Shown: positions 17,358-26,518, numbered from the stretch's first letter. The stretch is 64,000 nt of DNA from an uncultured Anaerolineae bacterium (GCA_934216615.1 CAKQCB010000002.1:434001-498000); one strand, 5' to 3'. Translations and numbers: made by a program. The notes: generated from the sequence alone by a model not told the origin.

Positions 17358-18604
17358 AACAAGCGCAACATATTCACTTGGCGCTGTAAGTATCCTCTTT
17401 CAAGACGATTTTTAGAGAGGCGAATCGCGTGTTGATAGGCATCAATCGCCGCTTCGCGCTGGTGTGTTTTGCGCAAAAATTCAGCGCATGCGATGTGATA
17501 CGGCGCGTATTCAGCCAATGCTTCTTCTAGCGGAAGCAGTAAGTTGAGTCCTTCACTCGGCCCCCACATCATGCCCATCGCCACTGCATAATTGAGTTCT
17601 ACAACAGGCGATGCGGTATAACGTCGTAACGCACCATACAACGCCGTGATTTGGGGCCAATCGGTTTCTTCGCTCGAACGTGCTTCAGCATGTAGGGCGC
17701 TAATCGCCGCTTGGATTTGATACGGCCCCGGGCGTCGAAGCGTTAAAGCTGTGTCGAGCAGCGCGATCCCCTCATCAATTTGATCACGATGCCACAAACT
17801 GCGATCTTGCGCTTCCAAAATCACCAGTTCACCGTCTGCATTGACGCGCGCATCACGGCGCGAATCGTGCAGTAACATCAAGGCCAGCAAGCCAGTTGTC
17901 TCTGCGATCAATGTGTTTTCAGGCGGTAGAAGCTCCAGCAAAATTCGACATAAGCGGATGGCTTCCGCGCATAACTCGCGATTCACCAGCAGGGTTTCAC
18001 TCGTCGCGAAGTAGCCCTCATTAAAAATCAGATATAAAACGCTGTGTAATGCCTCGAGCCGTTCGCCTAACAACTCACGCGGGGGAATTCCATAAGGGAT
18101 GTGCGCATCACGGATTTTATTTTTTGCGCGAACCAAGCGCTGTTGCATCGTACTCAACGGGACTAAAAACGCACGCGCAACCGCTTCTACGGAAAGACCG
18201 CCCAAAGTTTGTAAGGTCAAAGCCACCTGCGACTCGACAGAAAGCGCGGGGTGACAGCAAGTGAACATTAATTTCAGACGTTCGTCAGGAACTTCGTCCA
18301 TCATCAGATCATCAAGTTCAGCGTCTGAGTCGGAAAGTTGTAAGTCCTCGAAGGAGTCGGGCAACACTTTTGCGCCACGTCGCAGTTGATCGATGGCACG
18401 CCGTTTCGCAACGGCCGTCAACCAAGCCACAGGGTTTTTGGGCATCCCCTGCTGAGGCCACTCTTCTAAAGCGATCAAAAATGCTTCTTGTAAGGCATCT
18501 TCAGCCAACACAAAATCGCCAAAATGGGTGATTAATGCCGCGAGAACACGTCCGTATTCTGTGCGAAACAGGTTTTCAATCACCCATGGTTGTGTTGTGG
18601 GCAT
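17354..18604 (-). CDS. ECF42-type RNA polymerase sigma factor with C-terminal TPR extension
   Basis: 416 residues. Sigma region 2 is HFGDFVLAEDALQEAFLIAL with VAWLTAVAKRRAIDQLRR; region 4 is LTLQTLGGLSVEAVARAFLV. A long helical extension (about 190-416) contains LIFNEGYFATS and TPR-like repeats (YHIACAEFLRKTHQREAAID). This architecture and the adjacent DGPF protein identify the ECF42 group, in which the C-terminal extension rather than an anti-sigma factor is thought to control activity. Start at 18604 with AAGGGA close upstream. It is 42 nt after the DGPF gene, same strand, probably one operon. No membrane anti-sigma gene is present. Confidence 0.9.
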   Translation of the reverse strand: MPTTQPWVIENLFRTEYGRVLAALITHFGDFVLAEDALQEAFLIALEEWPQQGMPKNPVAWLTAVAKRRAIDQLRRGAKVLPDSFEDLQLSDSDAELDDLMMDEVPDERLKLMFTCCHPALSVESQVALTLQTLGGLSVEAVARAFLVPLSTMQQRLVRAKNKIRDAHIPYGIPPRELLGERLEALHSVLYLIFNEGYFATSETLLVNRELCAEAIRLCRILLELLPPENTLIAETTGLLALMLLHDSRRDARVNADGELVILEAQDRSLWHRDQIDEGIALLDTALTLRRPGPYQIQAAISALHAEARSSEETDWPQITALYGALRRYTASPVVELNYAVAMGMMWGPSEGLNLLLPLEEALAEYAPYHIACAEFLRKTHQREAAIDAYQHAIRLSKNRLERGYLQRQVNMLRLF

Positions 18605-18646
18605 GGTTCCCTTCATCCTTCGAGTTCCACTCACTCTCAAACGCGC

Positions 18647-18997
18647 TTAATCAAACTCTACAACGGGGCGAATTTCGACTTTTCCCTCTTTACCCACCGG
18701 AATTTTGGCCGCCCATTGGATGGCATCATCCAAATTATCCAGTTTCAAAATGTAAAATCCGCCTAAAATTTCGCGGGTTTCCGCAAATGGCCCATCACTG
18801 ATGATGGGTTTTCCCGCATCCACTTGAACGGTCGTCGCTCGGTCTGTTGCGTACAGGGCTTCCCCAACTTTGTAGATGCCCGCCTCATAAACTTCTTTTG
18901 AAAACGCTGTATAGGCTTCCATCTCTTGTTGATAATCGGCGGGTGTCATCGAAGCGCGTTCAAGCGGGTTGGTGTAGATTAACAATGCGTACTTCAT
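18647..18997 (-). CDS. DGPF/YCII-family protein paired with ECF42 sigma
   Basis: 116-residue ferredoxin-like-fold protein. It begins MKYALLIYTNPLERASMTPA and has the family signature GKPIISDGPFAETREILGGF followed by a YILKLDNLDDAIQWAAKIP helix. Proteins of this family are encoded beside ECF42 sigma factors in many bacteria and are presumed to be in its regulon; the biochemical function is unknown. AAAGGA lies 7 nt before the ATG at 18997; the upstream extension to 19054 is unlikely. First gene of the two-gene operon, so its promoter (19000-19150) should serve both. Confidence 0.85.
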   Translation of the reverse strand: MKYALLIYTNPLERASMTPADYQQEMEAYTAFSKEVYEAGIYKVGEALYATDRATTVQVDAGKPIISDGPFAETREILGGFYILKLDNLDDAIQWAAKIPVGKEGKVEIRPVVEFD

Positions 18998-19153
18998 GAG
19001 AATGTCCTTTTCTATAATGAAATTTACGAAGATTGAAAAATCAACTTCAATCAACCTCTATGAAGATGTCGTTTGAACCCCATCAAAATCGACATATCGA
19101 CATCTTACAGAAAAGGTTCTCATAATTAGAACTTATGATCTAATTATATACGA

Positions 19154-20302
19154 TTATTGTTGTTCAGGCAAGTTTTTCCCTCGAAACACCGTCTGAATTT
19201 GAATTTCCTCTGGCAAAATGGGATCGTCGTTCGGGTAGAAACGTGTCTGATAGCGTTGAAGCGCGAAAAATATCAACAAGAAGATGAAGGTTGATGTCAG
19301 CGTGGCGAATTGGCTGAAATAGAAAGCCAATAGATTCACGATGGTCAACTGCATCATCAACGCCAAACGTCCCATGAACAGGCCATGTACATCCCGCCCC
19401 AATAACAACAGCCCACCCGCGATGAAAAATAAGAGGCCGGTCAACCCGGCCGTCACCAAGTCGATCAACAACCAAATCGTGTTGGCGCTTGAAGGGGTGA
19501 TCTGTTCGCTGATGACAACTTCGACAAAATCTTTCATGAATGTGTTGTCAGACAGCACTAAGAACAAGACCAGCACGCCTAAAAGCCCACCAAAACTGCT
19601 GATGAAAAAGGCGATCATCAACACCCATTTGAGCAGGCGACGGGGAACCCAGCGCGCTTCCCAAACTTGCGCTTTAGACACAAGACGATGAATCCAAGAC
19701 GGGGGCGCGAGTGGTGCCGCTTGAAGCGACTGCACCGTTTCTATCAACACTTCAGCGAGATGTTTTTCATGAGCGTTGATCATGGGGTCTTTCAGCGCCA
19801 TATGTAATTGTTCTAAGGCTTGGTCACGCTGGGAAAGGATGAAGTCGTTGTCCACCCCATCTTTGATTTCGTCCAGCACCCAATACAGGGCGGCGCGGGT
19901 GTTACTGCTAGGATTACGCTGGCGAATGAGCAAGTAAATGAACACCGTGAACAGAAAGACGGCATAGATGATCGGCGCGGCCAGCGGGAAAAAATAATCG
20001 TTGTCGCGGGTGATGAATTTCCCCACTTCATCAATGAACAGCCCTACGCCCGCCCCGCCTAATAACGCCGAGATGGGCAAACCCCACGGGTTGGCATAGG
20101 TAATGAAAACACACAGCGCGATAAACAATAAAAGCCCGCCCCATAAAATATGAGCGATGTGTAATACCCCACCGCCAATTTGTGGATAGCCCGTGGCTTC
20201 TAAATAGACACGGGTTGCGACCACACTCACCGCAAAGCTGATGATCATCAGTAGCCAAAGCTGGGCAGCATTTAATCGTTGAACCGGATAGCTGTAATTC
20301 AT
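19154..20302 (-). CDS. Multi-pass membrane protein of unknown function
   Basis: 382 residues with about eight membrane helices: four in the first 130 residues, a cytoplasmic helical stretch (about 130-225; DEIKDGVDNDFILSQRDQ, DPMINAHEKHLAEVLIETVQ), then four more. Conserved-looking polar groups inside the membrane part include HIAHILWGG and GAGVGLFIDEVGKFIT, suggesting a bound ligand or ion. No transporter signature is recognised. AAGGGA is 9 nt before the ATG at 20302 (an ATG at 20311 sits too close to it). Stands alone between the DGPF/sigma operon and the SDR gene, both on the same strand. Confidence 0.7.
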   Translation of the reverse strand: MNYSYPVQRLNAAQLWLLMIISFAVSVVATRVYLEATGYPQIGGGVLHIAHILWGGLLLFIALCVFITYANPWGLPISALLGGAGVGLFIDEVGKFITRDNDYFFPLAAPIIYAVFLFTVFIYLLIRQRNPSSNTRAALYWVLDEIKDGVDNDFILSQRDQALEQLHMALKDPMINAHEKHLAEVLIETVQSLQAAPLAPPSWIHRLVSKAQVWEARWVPRRLLKWVLMIAFFISSFGGLLGVLVLFLVLSDNTFMKDFVEVVISEQITPSSANTIWLLIDLVTAGLTGLLFFIAGGLLLLGRDVHGLFMGRLALMMQLTIVNLLAFYFSQFATLTSTFIFLLIFFALQRYQTRFYPNDDPILPEEIQIQTVFRGKNLPEQQ

Positions 20303-20326
20303 TAATGACATTCCCTTATTGAAATA

Positions 20327-20361
20327 AAAACGAGCGAAAAACGTGAGTCTTAGCGCTCGTT
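20327..20361 (-). terminator. Terminator after SDR gene
   Basis: AACGAGCG and CGCTCGTT arms; on the minus strand followed by TTTTATTTC. It lies about 40 bp after the stop at 20398. Confidence 0.75.
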
Positions 20362-20397
20362 AAAAAAATCCGCTTGATGTGAAATCTCGGCGTGTTT

Positions 20398-21444
20398 TTA
20401 GAAGAATAGCTTGGCGATCTTCAGAATCCCTTGACTCCACGGCACGCGATGCGAAACCCCAGACTGACCTTCAAACTGGCTTAGGTTTTGAAGATACCAT
20501 TCGTAATTACGGACGAGCGCGTCTTTATTGGAATATTTCGGTGCGTAGCCCAACACTTTTTCCGCTTTTTCAATCGAAACGAATGAATCTTTGCTGGCGG
20601 TTTCATAGACCCATGCGTACAACGGCGAGAGCTTGAGCTTCTCTAAGACCTTCAACGCTAAGACGACAGGCCCAGCGGGTAAACCACGAATTTTCTTGCC
20701 GTAGCCCGCGTGATCTAGCACCGCTTGATAATCTTCTTTCATCGTGGTGAATTCTTTCGCGCCGATGTTAAAGGTATCATTCACAATCGTTTTGTCGAGC
20801 GTGCACGTCAAATAGATCGCATCGCACAAATCTTCGACATCCAACAGTTGATAGCGGTTCTTGCCACTGCCGATCATCGGGAAACCGCGCTTGTCTTTCG
20901 CCCAGTCATAAAACAGCGCAAAAACGCCGAGACGTTCTGGCCCAATGAATGACTTCGGGCGGATGATGGGCACACACATGCCTTTTTCACGGAACGATTC
21001 GCAGACTTTTTCCGCGTCGATTTTTGCGCGTCCATACGGGCCAACGCCCACCAAGTTATCGGTTTCATAAAGAGGGTGATGATCCGGCACGCCATAGACA
21101 GCCGTCGAAGAAACATGCACCACACGTTCTACCCCCGCCGCCAAAGCAGATTCTAAAATATTACGTGTCCCGTCCACGTCCGTAGACATGATGTCTTCTT
21201 CGGTGTATAACGGCAAAGCAGCGGCTGTATGAATCACAATATTCACGCCCGCCATCGCTTTATCTACGGCGGCACGATCGCGAATATCGCCTTTATGAAT
21301 CACGACTTGATCCCGTTCGGGATAATCAAAATCCGCGATGTCTAAAGAAGCAACACGATGACCGCGCGCCAGCAGGTAACGCGCCATGTTAATGCCCAAA
21401 AAGCCCGCGCCACCTGTAATCAGATATGTTTTTTGTTCGCTCAT
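20398..21444 (-). CDS. NAD(P)-dependent epimerase/dehydratase (extended SDR)
   Basis: 348 residues. Rossmann motif TGGAGFLGINMARYLL at the N-terminus, an acidic residue in SLDIADF, the GDIRDR and IHTAAALP segments, catalytic Ser region HVSSTAVYG, and YGRAK (Tyr-x3-Lys). The C-terminal half has NIGAKEFTTMKED and RGLPAGPVVLALKVLEKL, as in 3-beta-HSD-like or nucleoside-sugar epimerases. Substrate unknown. It lies 41 nt after the BtuF-like gene on the same strand and could be the last gene of that operon. Confidence 0.85.
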   Translation of the reverse strand: MSEQKTYLITGGAGFLGINMARYLLARGHRVASLDIADFDYPERDQVVIHKGDIRDRAAVDKAMAGVNIVIHTAAALPLYTEEDIMSTDVDGTRNILESALAAGVERVVHVSSTAVYGVPDHHPLYETDNLVGVGPYGRAKIDAEKVCESFREKGMCVPIIRPKSFIGPERLGVFALFYDWAKDKRGFPMIGSGKNRYQLLDVEDLCDAIYLTCTLDKTIVNDTFNIGAKEFTTMKEDYQAVLDHAGYGKKIRGLPAGPVVLALKVLEKLKLSPLYAWVYETASKDSFVSIEKAEKVLGYAPKYSNKDALVRNYEWYLQNLSQFEGQSGVSHRVPWSQGILKIAKLFF

Positions 21445-21485
21445 GAAAACTCCACTATCAATGGGAAATGCTGAAAAAAATCAAG

Positions 21486-22424
21486 TTACGACTCAGTAAC
21501 GGCCTGTTCGTGATATTTCACCCAGCCTGTGCCGTGATGTCCAAATTGGAACAACTCAGGGTGAATAATTTCGGCCAAAATCTCAAGGGATTCCGCTAAA
21601 CGCGGCCCGGGTCGGTTAAAGTATTGGTTGCCATCAGTGATATACACTTGCCCTTCCCGTACAGCGCGTAAGGTATTCCAACCGGGAAGGCGCGTCATGG
21701 CGGTCATTTCTCGTAAAGAACGCTGAATATCAAACCCGCAGGGCATCACGATCAATCGGTCAGGATCATGCGCCCAAATATCATCCCATTCCAGCCAAGG
21801 GGAATGATGGCCTTCGCGCCCAAAGAGATTATATCCCCCTGCCATGTTCACAAGTTCCGGCACCCAATTGCCCGCCGCCATGAGTGGGTCAATCCATTCG
21901 ATGGTTGCGACAGTTGGGCGATGCTCTAGCAAGGCCGTCTTTTCGGCGATGGCGTGCATCCGCGTTTGCAAACCCGTCACGGTTTGCAGGCCGATCTCGT
22001 GAACATTCAAAGCGTCTGCCACCCGCTGAATGTCGGCGTACACATCCGCCAGTGTATTCGGTTCTAAAGACACCACTCGGGTATCATCCAACAGACATTC
22101 TTGCACCACGCGCGTAACTTCTTCCAAGCTCACCGCACACACTTCACATTGTGCTTGGGTGATGACCACATCAGGTTTTAGATCGCGCAAGAGGTCAGAA
22201 TCCACACGGTAGACCGACAGAGCATCTCGCAAAACATCTTTGACGCGCTCATCAATGCTACGGCTATCCCCGCTCAGGTCGATTTTAGGCTCTGTCAGGA
22301 TGGGCAAATTCAACACGCTGGCGGGAAAATCACATTCGTGCGAACGGCCAACCAGTTGATCTGCAAAACCTAATGCCGCGACGATTTCAGTCGCGCTGGG
22401 GATGAGAGAGATGATCCGCGTCAT
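21486..22424 (-). CDS. BtuF-like cobalamin-binding protein without signal peptide
   Basis: 312 residues of the periplasmic-binding-protein fold used for cobalamin or iron-chelate ABC systems: RIISLIPSATEIVAALGFAD, LVGRSHECDFPASV, the long linking helix near TGLQTRMHAIAEKTALLEHR, and WDDIWAHDPDRLIVMPCGFD. The N-terminus goes directly into the first strand with no signal peptide, as in the cytosolic 'cobalamin-binding protein' group. No permease or ATPase is adjacent. Its ATG overlaps the stop of the CWC gene (ATGA), so the two are translationally coupled. A role in cobalt or corrinoid handling is inferred only. Confidence 0.8.
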   Translation of the reverse strand: MTRIISLIPSATEIVAALGFADQLVGRSHECDFPASVLNLPILTEPKIDLSGDSRSIDERVKDVLRDALSVYRVDSDLLRDLKPDVVITQAQCEVCAVSLEEVTRVVQECLLDDTRVVSLEPNTLADVYADIQRVADALNVHEIGLQTVTGLQTRMHAIAEKTALLEHRPTVATIEWIDPLMAAGNWVPELVNMAGGYNLFGREGHHSPWLEWDDIWAHDPDRLIVMPCGFDIQRSLREMTAMTRLPGWNTLRAVREGQVYITDGNQYFNRPGPRLAESLEILAEIIHPELFQFGHHGTGWVKYHEQAVTES

Positions 22425-22654
22425 TTATTGTCGCCTTTTTTATGTGCAGAGAGATAGACTTGTATTTGGGCCTGCAAACAGGATGGGCACAAGCAAGAAG
22501 CCGCGCCTTCAATGGGAAACGCATTCGGGAGCGTGAAACACCAACACGTTTCTTCACCTAACGCCACACGACACGCAAAAGTCACCCCACAACCATTACA
22601 GGTTTGTAGAGGGAATGATGCAGGCTGAGGCGAATTGCGTTGGCTATCCATCAA
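22421..22654 (-). CDS. Cysteine-rich CWC-family small protein
   Basis: 77 residues with eight cysteines; the core reads CNGCGVTFACRVALGEETCW then CF, with SCLCPSCLQ later. This matches the cysteine-rich CWC family of probable zinc-binding proteins. Cytoplasmic, no signal peptide. First gene of a pair with the BtuF-like gene, sharing an ATGA stop/start overlap. Function unknown; the cysteines suggest a metal site. Confidence 0.8.
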   Translation of the reverse strand: MMDSQRNSPQPASFPLQTCNGCGVTFACRVALGEETCWCFTLPNAFPIEGAASCLCPSCLQAQIQVYLSAHKKGDNK

Positions 22655-22944
22655 TAAAAAGTTGAACTTATCATCTTATCTACCGTAGTTTAAACCTGTA
22701 GCCCTCGCAATAAAAGATGGTTTTGATCCCTAATTTTAGATTACCTCATGCCTTAGAGAAATTTTTAACAGGATTGAACAAAAAATAACTTATATAAACT
22801 GATAAAAAATAGGTTGATAGAGCATCACAGTCCATACACTTATGTGGTATGCTTGTTGATAATGTGGGGTAAGCAGATGTAAGAATCTATCTTTGTCCTT
22901 TCAAAATAGTTTTATTTCATCCTGCGAATGATGGAGTGACTTGC

Positions 22945-23841
22945 GTGTCGAATACACCGCTTCCGCCATCGGAAGACAGTCCAAATAACTTAAGTGCATT
23001 CGATGATTTCATAAACAATCAATTAGATTTGAGTGGGCTAAACAATAAGCCGACTTTGCCTAAACCGCCGCAATCCTCTTTTAGGGGCGCTTTTGGGGTA
23101 CACCCTGAACGGGATAAAGACGATGATCATATCTTTTTTGGGACGGATTCAGCAAACCCGCAAGAAGAAGACCCAGAAGATTTCGACTTGCCCGACGAAA
23201 ATTCTAAACCTCCTTCCCTGATGCGCCGTTTAGAACAACGCCATAACCATTATCCAAATTCCCCTTTCGGCAGTGAGCCGAACACCCACGAAGAAGAACC
23301 TATAGTATCAGGCGGGAGTGGACTCATCCTTACGAGTTCACGGGGAAATTGGGCGTTTAATCGGCATCTGCGTGCACAGTCACCTTTTAGATCGAGTTCG
23401 ACGCCGTGGAAGACAGGTTTTATTTCGTTCGATACGGTGTTATGGGTTTATCAACGCCCCGGGTTGCCCAACGCGCAAAGATTCATCACCCGCTTCCAAC
23501 TGGGGTGGAATCACCAAGTGCGCTATGTTGAGAATATCGAACCGGGCTGGACAGCAGTTGAGTTTCCACGTCTGAAAATTACAGGCTACATCCACAGCGA
23601 CCAAGCCAATTTCTCTAACAGTCGTTTGAGCCATCTGTTTTTCCCTTTACTGCGCGAATGGGATAACCTATTCATCGTCCTAATCACGATTGCGATGACC
23701 GTGCTGATCTACCTTGCGCTCTCCAGTAATAAATCGATCAATGTAGAGACGCCCGCTGTGCAATGGGAAGCGACCATCACGGCACAGCAAGCCCGAATTT
23801 CAGAATTAGAGACGTTGTTGGCAAGTTCTACTGAGAAATAA
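22945..23841 (+). CDS. Hypothetical protein with one C-terminal membrane helix
   Basis: 298 residues. The N-terminal 130 residues are acidic, Pro/Asn-rich and probably disordered (DEEDPEDFDLPDENSKPP-like sequence). Residues about 140-225 look folded (NWAFNRHLRAQSPFRSSSTP, VLWVYQRPGLPNAQRFITRF). One membrane helix (about 240-262, LFIVLITIAMTVLIYLAL) is followed by a short helix ARISELETLLASS. No family recognised. The GTG at 22945 has GGAG 8 nt upstream; another GTG at 22936 lies within that site. Followed by tRNA-Phe with its own promoter. Confidence 0.65.
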   Translation: MSNTPLPPSEDSPNNLSAFDDFINNQLDLSGLNNKPTLPKPPQSSFRGAFGVHPERDKDDDHIFFGTDSANPQEEDPEDFDLPDENSKPPSLMRRLEQRHNHYPNSPFGSEPNTHEEEPIVSGGSGLILTSSRGNWAFNRHLRAQSPFRSSSTPWKTGFISFDTVLWVYQRPGLPNAQRFITRFQLGWNHQVRYVENIEPGWTAVEFPRLKITGYIHSDQANFSNSRLSHLFFPLLREWDNLFIVLITIAMTVLIYLALSSNKSINVETPAVQWEATITAQQARISELETLLASSTEK

Positions 23842-23874
23842 ATAAAGATATTGCTGAATTTTTAAAACACGACC

Positions 23875-23902
23875 TTGACACTCTTCGCGTCATCGTTAAT
23901 AC
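23875..23902 (+). promoter_or_regulatory. Promoter of tRNA-Phe
   Basis: TTGACA at 23875-23880 and TAATAC at 23897-23902 with a 16 bp spacer, 14 bp before the tRNA. Confidence 0.6.
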
Positions 23903-23916
23903 TTACGACGTTTCAC

Positions 23917-23989
23917 GCCTCGGTAGCTCAGTTGGTAGAGCAACGCACTGAAAATGCGTGGGTCGCCAGTTCAAGTCTGGCCTGGGGCA
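23917..23989 (+). tRNA. tRNA-Phe (GAA)
   Basis: 73-base cloverleaf: acceptor GCCTCGG/CTGGGGC with two G-T pairs, D-stem GCTC/GAGC, anticodon stem ACGCA/TGCGT with loop CTGAAAA (anticodon GAA), T-arm GCCAG-TTCAAGT-CTGGC, discriminator A. CCA not encoded. Confidence 0.96.
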
Positions 23990-23990
23990 C

Positions 23991-24022
23991 AAAAAAGCTG
24001 ACAAAATTTGTCAGCTTTTTTT
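23991..24022 (+). terminator. Terminator after tRNA-Phe
   Basis: AAAAAGCTGACAAA and TTTGTCAGCTTTTT arms directly after the tRNA, followed by more T. Confidence 0.88.
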
Positions 24023-24108
24023 ATTTTTTCGCTACAAAACTCCAAGCGTGAAATATTAGACCGTTATACAATAAACTTCATAACGTCTCTTTATTGAGGG
24101 CAAGATCG

Positions 24109-26505
24109 ATGTTTAAGAAATGTTTGTTCTTCATCGTGTGTCTCGTTCCCTTCATGCTTTCGATGCCCGTTGCAGCATCACCCCGTTTAGAAGCCCAAGC
24201 AGCAGGCACGATCACTTACGGTTCCAGCGTCACGAGCAATCTTTCCGCGGTGGCTCCATCTCAAGTGTATGCTTTTAATGGAAATGCGGGCGACCTTGTT
24301 CGCATCAAAGCCTTTTCAACGTCGGGCAATCTCGACCCGCAGTTAACCCTCGTCGATGCCACACAGCAACCACTCATCACCGTAGATGATGATGCCTTCA
24401 GCCTCAACCCCCTCGACGCGACCATCTCCACCTTTTTGCCAACGAGTGGCATTTATGGAATTGTGATCACCGCTGTGGACAACACAGAAGGCGCGTTCGC
24501 GCTGGTACTCCAAGGGCGTGCGCCTGTTCAAAGCAGTCAACTGCTCATGGACCAACCGATCACGGTCACCATCCCGCTCACGCCGAATCGTCAATATTTT
24601 AGTTTTGAGGCTAGCGCTTGTCCGGTCACGCTCACCGCGACCAACTTAACCGCGGGCTATCCGTATTCTTACCCGTATGTCGTCAAACTGCGTGACCAAA
24701 CTGGCCATGTCTTAGATGAACTGCGAGGCGGTCGCCAACTGGAAGACCGTACAACCGTCACCCCAAACAGCGGGCGCTATGAAGTCGAAGTGACAGCCGA
24801 CGCGCCGATCACCGAAGGCCAGCTTATCCTGACCATCACCTGTCAAGAAGATGCGCCGACCTGCGTTCTGCCCATCTTAGGCCCGCCAGTCCCAGCCACG
24901 CCTACCCCAACGCCCACACCCCCCGCAGGTCAAACTTTGCTGATCCAATCGGGCGGGACGTTGGCCTACAACACCAGCACGCCGGGCGCAGTTTTGCCCA
25001 CAGCGCCGATGGTACAGTACACATTTAACGGCACCGTTGGCGACTTGATCGAAGTTGAAGTGATGAGCGTCAGCGCGGGGTATGATCCCAATGTGCTGGT
25101 GATGTCACCCTCGGGCCAGCCGGTTGGCGGTAATGACGATGACATCTACGGCATCACCGAAACCGATGCGGGCATGGGGTTCCTCGCCAAAGAAACAGGG
25201 ATTTACTCGCTCTTTGTCAGTGGGGAAAATGGCAGTGGCGGAAGTTATCTCTTGCGCTTATTTGGGCGGGCGCCTGTATCCGCAATCGCGCTGGCGCCCG
25301 GAATCGCCGTGACGGTGGATGTCCCGCCGTTATCACCGACGGTTCCCCCGCCGAATGTTCCGCAGTTCTTCATGTTTGATGCGCTCGAGTGCCCTACAGC
25401 GCTGAACCTCCGTAACTTAACCAGTGACTTTCCCTTTGCGGTCATCGTCCGTGATGAAGAAGGGCATGTGATTGGCAAGGTCAGAGGGGGCCAGCAAATC
25501 GAAGATCGTTTGATCGTCGCGCCTCTCAGCGGGAAGTATGAAGTCGAAGTGCTGGCGGCGGATAAAAACGTGCAAGGTCAACTTGAACTGCTCGTCACCT
25601 GTGCGGAAAGTGCGCCCTTGTGCCCTAACTTCAGCACGCCAGTCAGTACCCCTGTCATCGCAACGCCGACACCCACCGCAACCGTGACGGGCACGATCAG
25701 CCCCACACCAACAGGCTGGATTCCACCCTGTCCCACAGATACGCCGTTGGTCGATGGTACGCCCACGCCGACACCACAAACGCCGATTTTGGTCGTCCCG
25801 CAAGGCCCACCGATCGATGTGGTGTTGACGCTCTTACCGCAGTTTACGCAAACGCCTGAAGTCGAAATTCTCAGGGTATTGCAAAGTATGTATGGCTCAC
25901 CGCCTGAAGAACTACTGAATGCGCTGGCTGCTCAATATCAACTGAACCCAGACTTGGCGATTGCGCTTGCCTTAACGCCAACGCTTCCCATTCTTGTGAA
26001 CCCACAAGACCCAACCACGGCGACGCCAACGGTCACCGCATCGCCGACGCCGTGTAACACGGCAACGCCGACGATTTCACCGACCCCAACTCCCTACTGC
26101 GGGGATGGTATCTGCCAAGACCCTTACTCTTGTTCGTGTGCGTTGGACTGTGCCAACCATCCCGTTTGGAATTCCGTTTGTATCCCCAGTGTCACGCCGA
26201 CACCCCCACCGTTCTGTGGGGATGGCATCTGCAACGAACCGTTCGATTGCAATTGTCGAGGGGACTGCGCGAATAATCCGGACTGGATCGCCTACTGCAT
26301 CCCCACACTGACGCCAACACCGCCGCCGTTCTGTGGAGATGGTATTTGCAACGAGCCATTTAACTGCGATTGCACCGTTGACTGTGCCAACAATCCGGAC
26401 TGGATTGCCTATTGTGAGCCAACAGTCGCGCCCACATTGCCGATTTTTATCATCACCCAAATCTTCATTTTTCCGACTGCAACGCCGGAAATCATCATTC
26501 GATGA
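24109..26505 (+). CDS. Large secreted PPC-like protein with Cys-rich C-terminal repeats
   Basis: 798 residues, signal peptide MFKKCLFFIVCLVPFMLSMP. Two similar modules of about 240 residues follow; each has a pre-peptidase C-terminal (PPC)-like beta domain (VYAFNGNAGDLVRIKAFS; QYTFNGTVGDLIEVEVMS) and a second part with LRGGRQLEDR / VRGGQQIEDR then YEVEV and a C-x(5-6)-C pair. TPTPT linkers join them. After a helical insert (EVEILRVLQSMYGSPPEELL) there are three 39-residue CGDGIC units. No membrane anchor at the C-terminus. The start at 24109 has GAGGG 8 nt upstream. Probably extracellular; function unknown. Confidence 0.78.
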   Translation: MFKKCLFFIVCLVPFMLSMPVAASPRLEAQAAGTITYGSSVTSNLSAVAPSQVYAFNGNAGDLVRIKAFSTSGNLDPQLTLVDATQQPLITVDDDAFSLNPLDATISTFLPTSGIYGIVITAVDNTEGAFALVLQGRAPVQSSQLLMDQPITVTIPLTPNRQYFSFEASACPVTLTATNLTAGYPYSYPYVVKLRDQTGHVLDELRGGRQLEDRTTVTPNSGRYEVEVTADAPITEGQLILTITCQEDAPTCVLPILGPPVPATPTPTPTPPAGQTLLIQSGGTLAYNTSTPGAVLPTAPMVQYTFNGTVGDLIEVEVMSVSAGYDPNVLVMSPSGQPVGGNDDDIYGITETDAGMGFLAKETGIYSLFVSGENGSGGSYLLRLFGRAPVSAIALAPGIAVTVDVPPLSPTVPPPNVPQFFMFDALECPTALNLRNLTSDFPFAVIVRDEEGHVIGKVRGGQQIEDRLIVAPLSGKYEVEVLAADKNVQGQLELLVTCAESAPLCPNFSTPVSTPVIATPTPTATVTGTISPTPTGWIPPCPTDTPLVDGTPTPTPQTPILVVPQGPPIDVVLTLLPQFTQTPEVEILRVLQSMYGSPPEELLNALAAQYQLNPDLAIALALTPTLPILVNPQDPTTATPTVTASPTPCNTATPTISPTPTPYCGDGICQDPYSCSCALDCANHPVWNSVCIPSVTPTPPPFCGDGICNEPFDCNCRGDCANNPDWIAYCIPTLTPTPPPFCGDGICNEPFNCDCTVDCANNPDWIAYCEPTVAPTLPIFIITQIFIFPTATPEIIIR
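26098..26448 (+). repeat. Three 117 bp Cys-rich coding repeats
   Basis: First Cys codons at 26098, 26215 and 26332 give an exact 117 bp period. Each 39-residue unit has six Cys at positions 1, 6, 12, 14, 18 and 28 (CGDGIC-x5-C-x-C-x3-C-x9-C), followed by a TPTPPPF-type linker. Confidence 0.9.
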
Positions 26506-26518
26506 GGGACGACACTAA

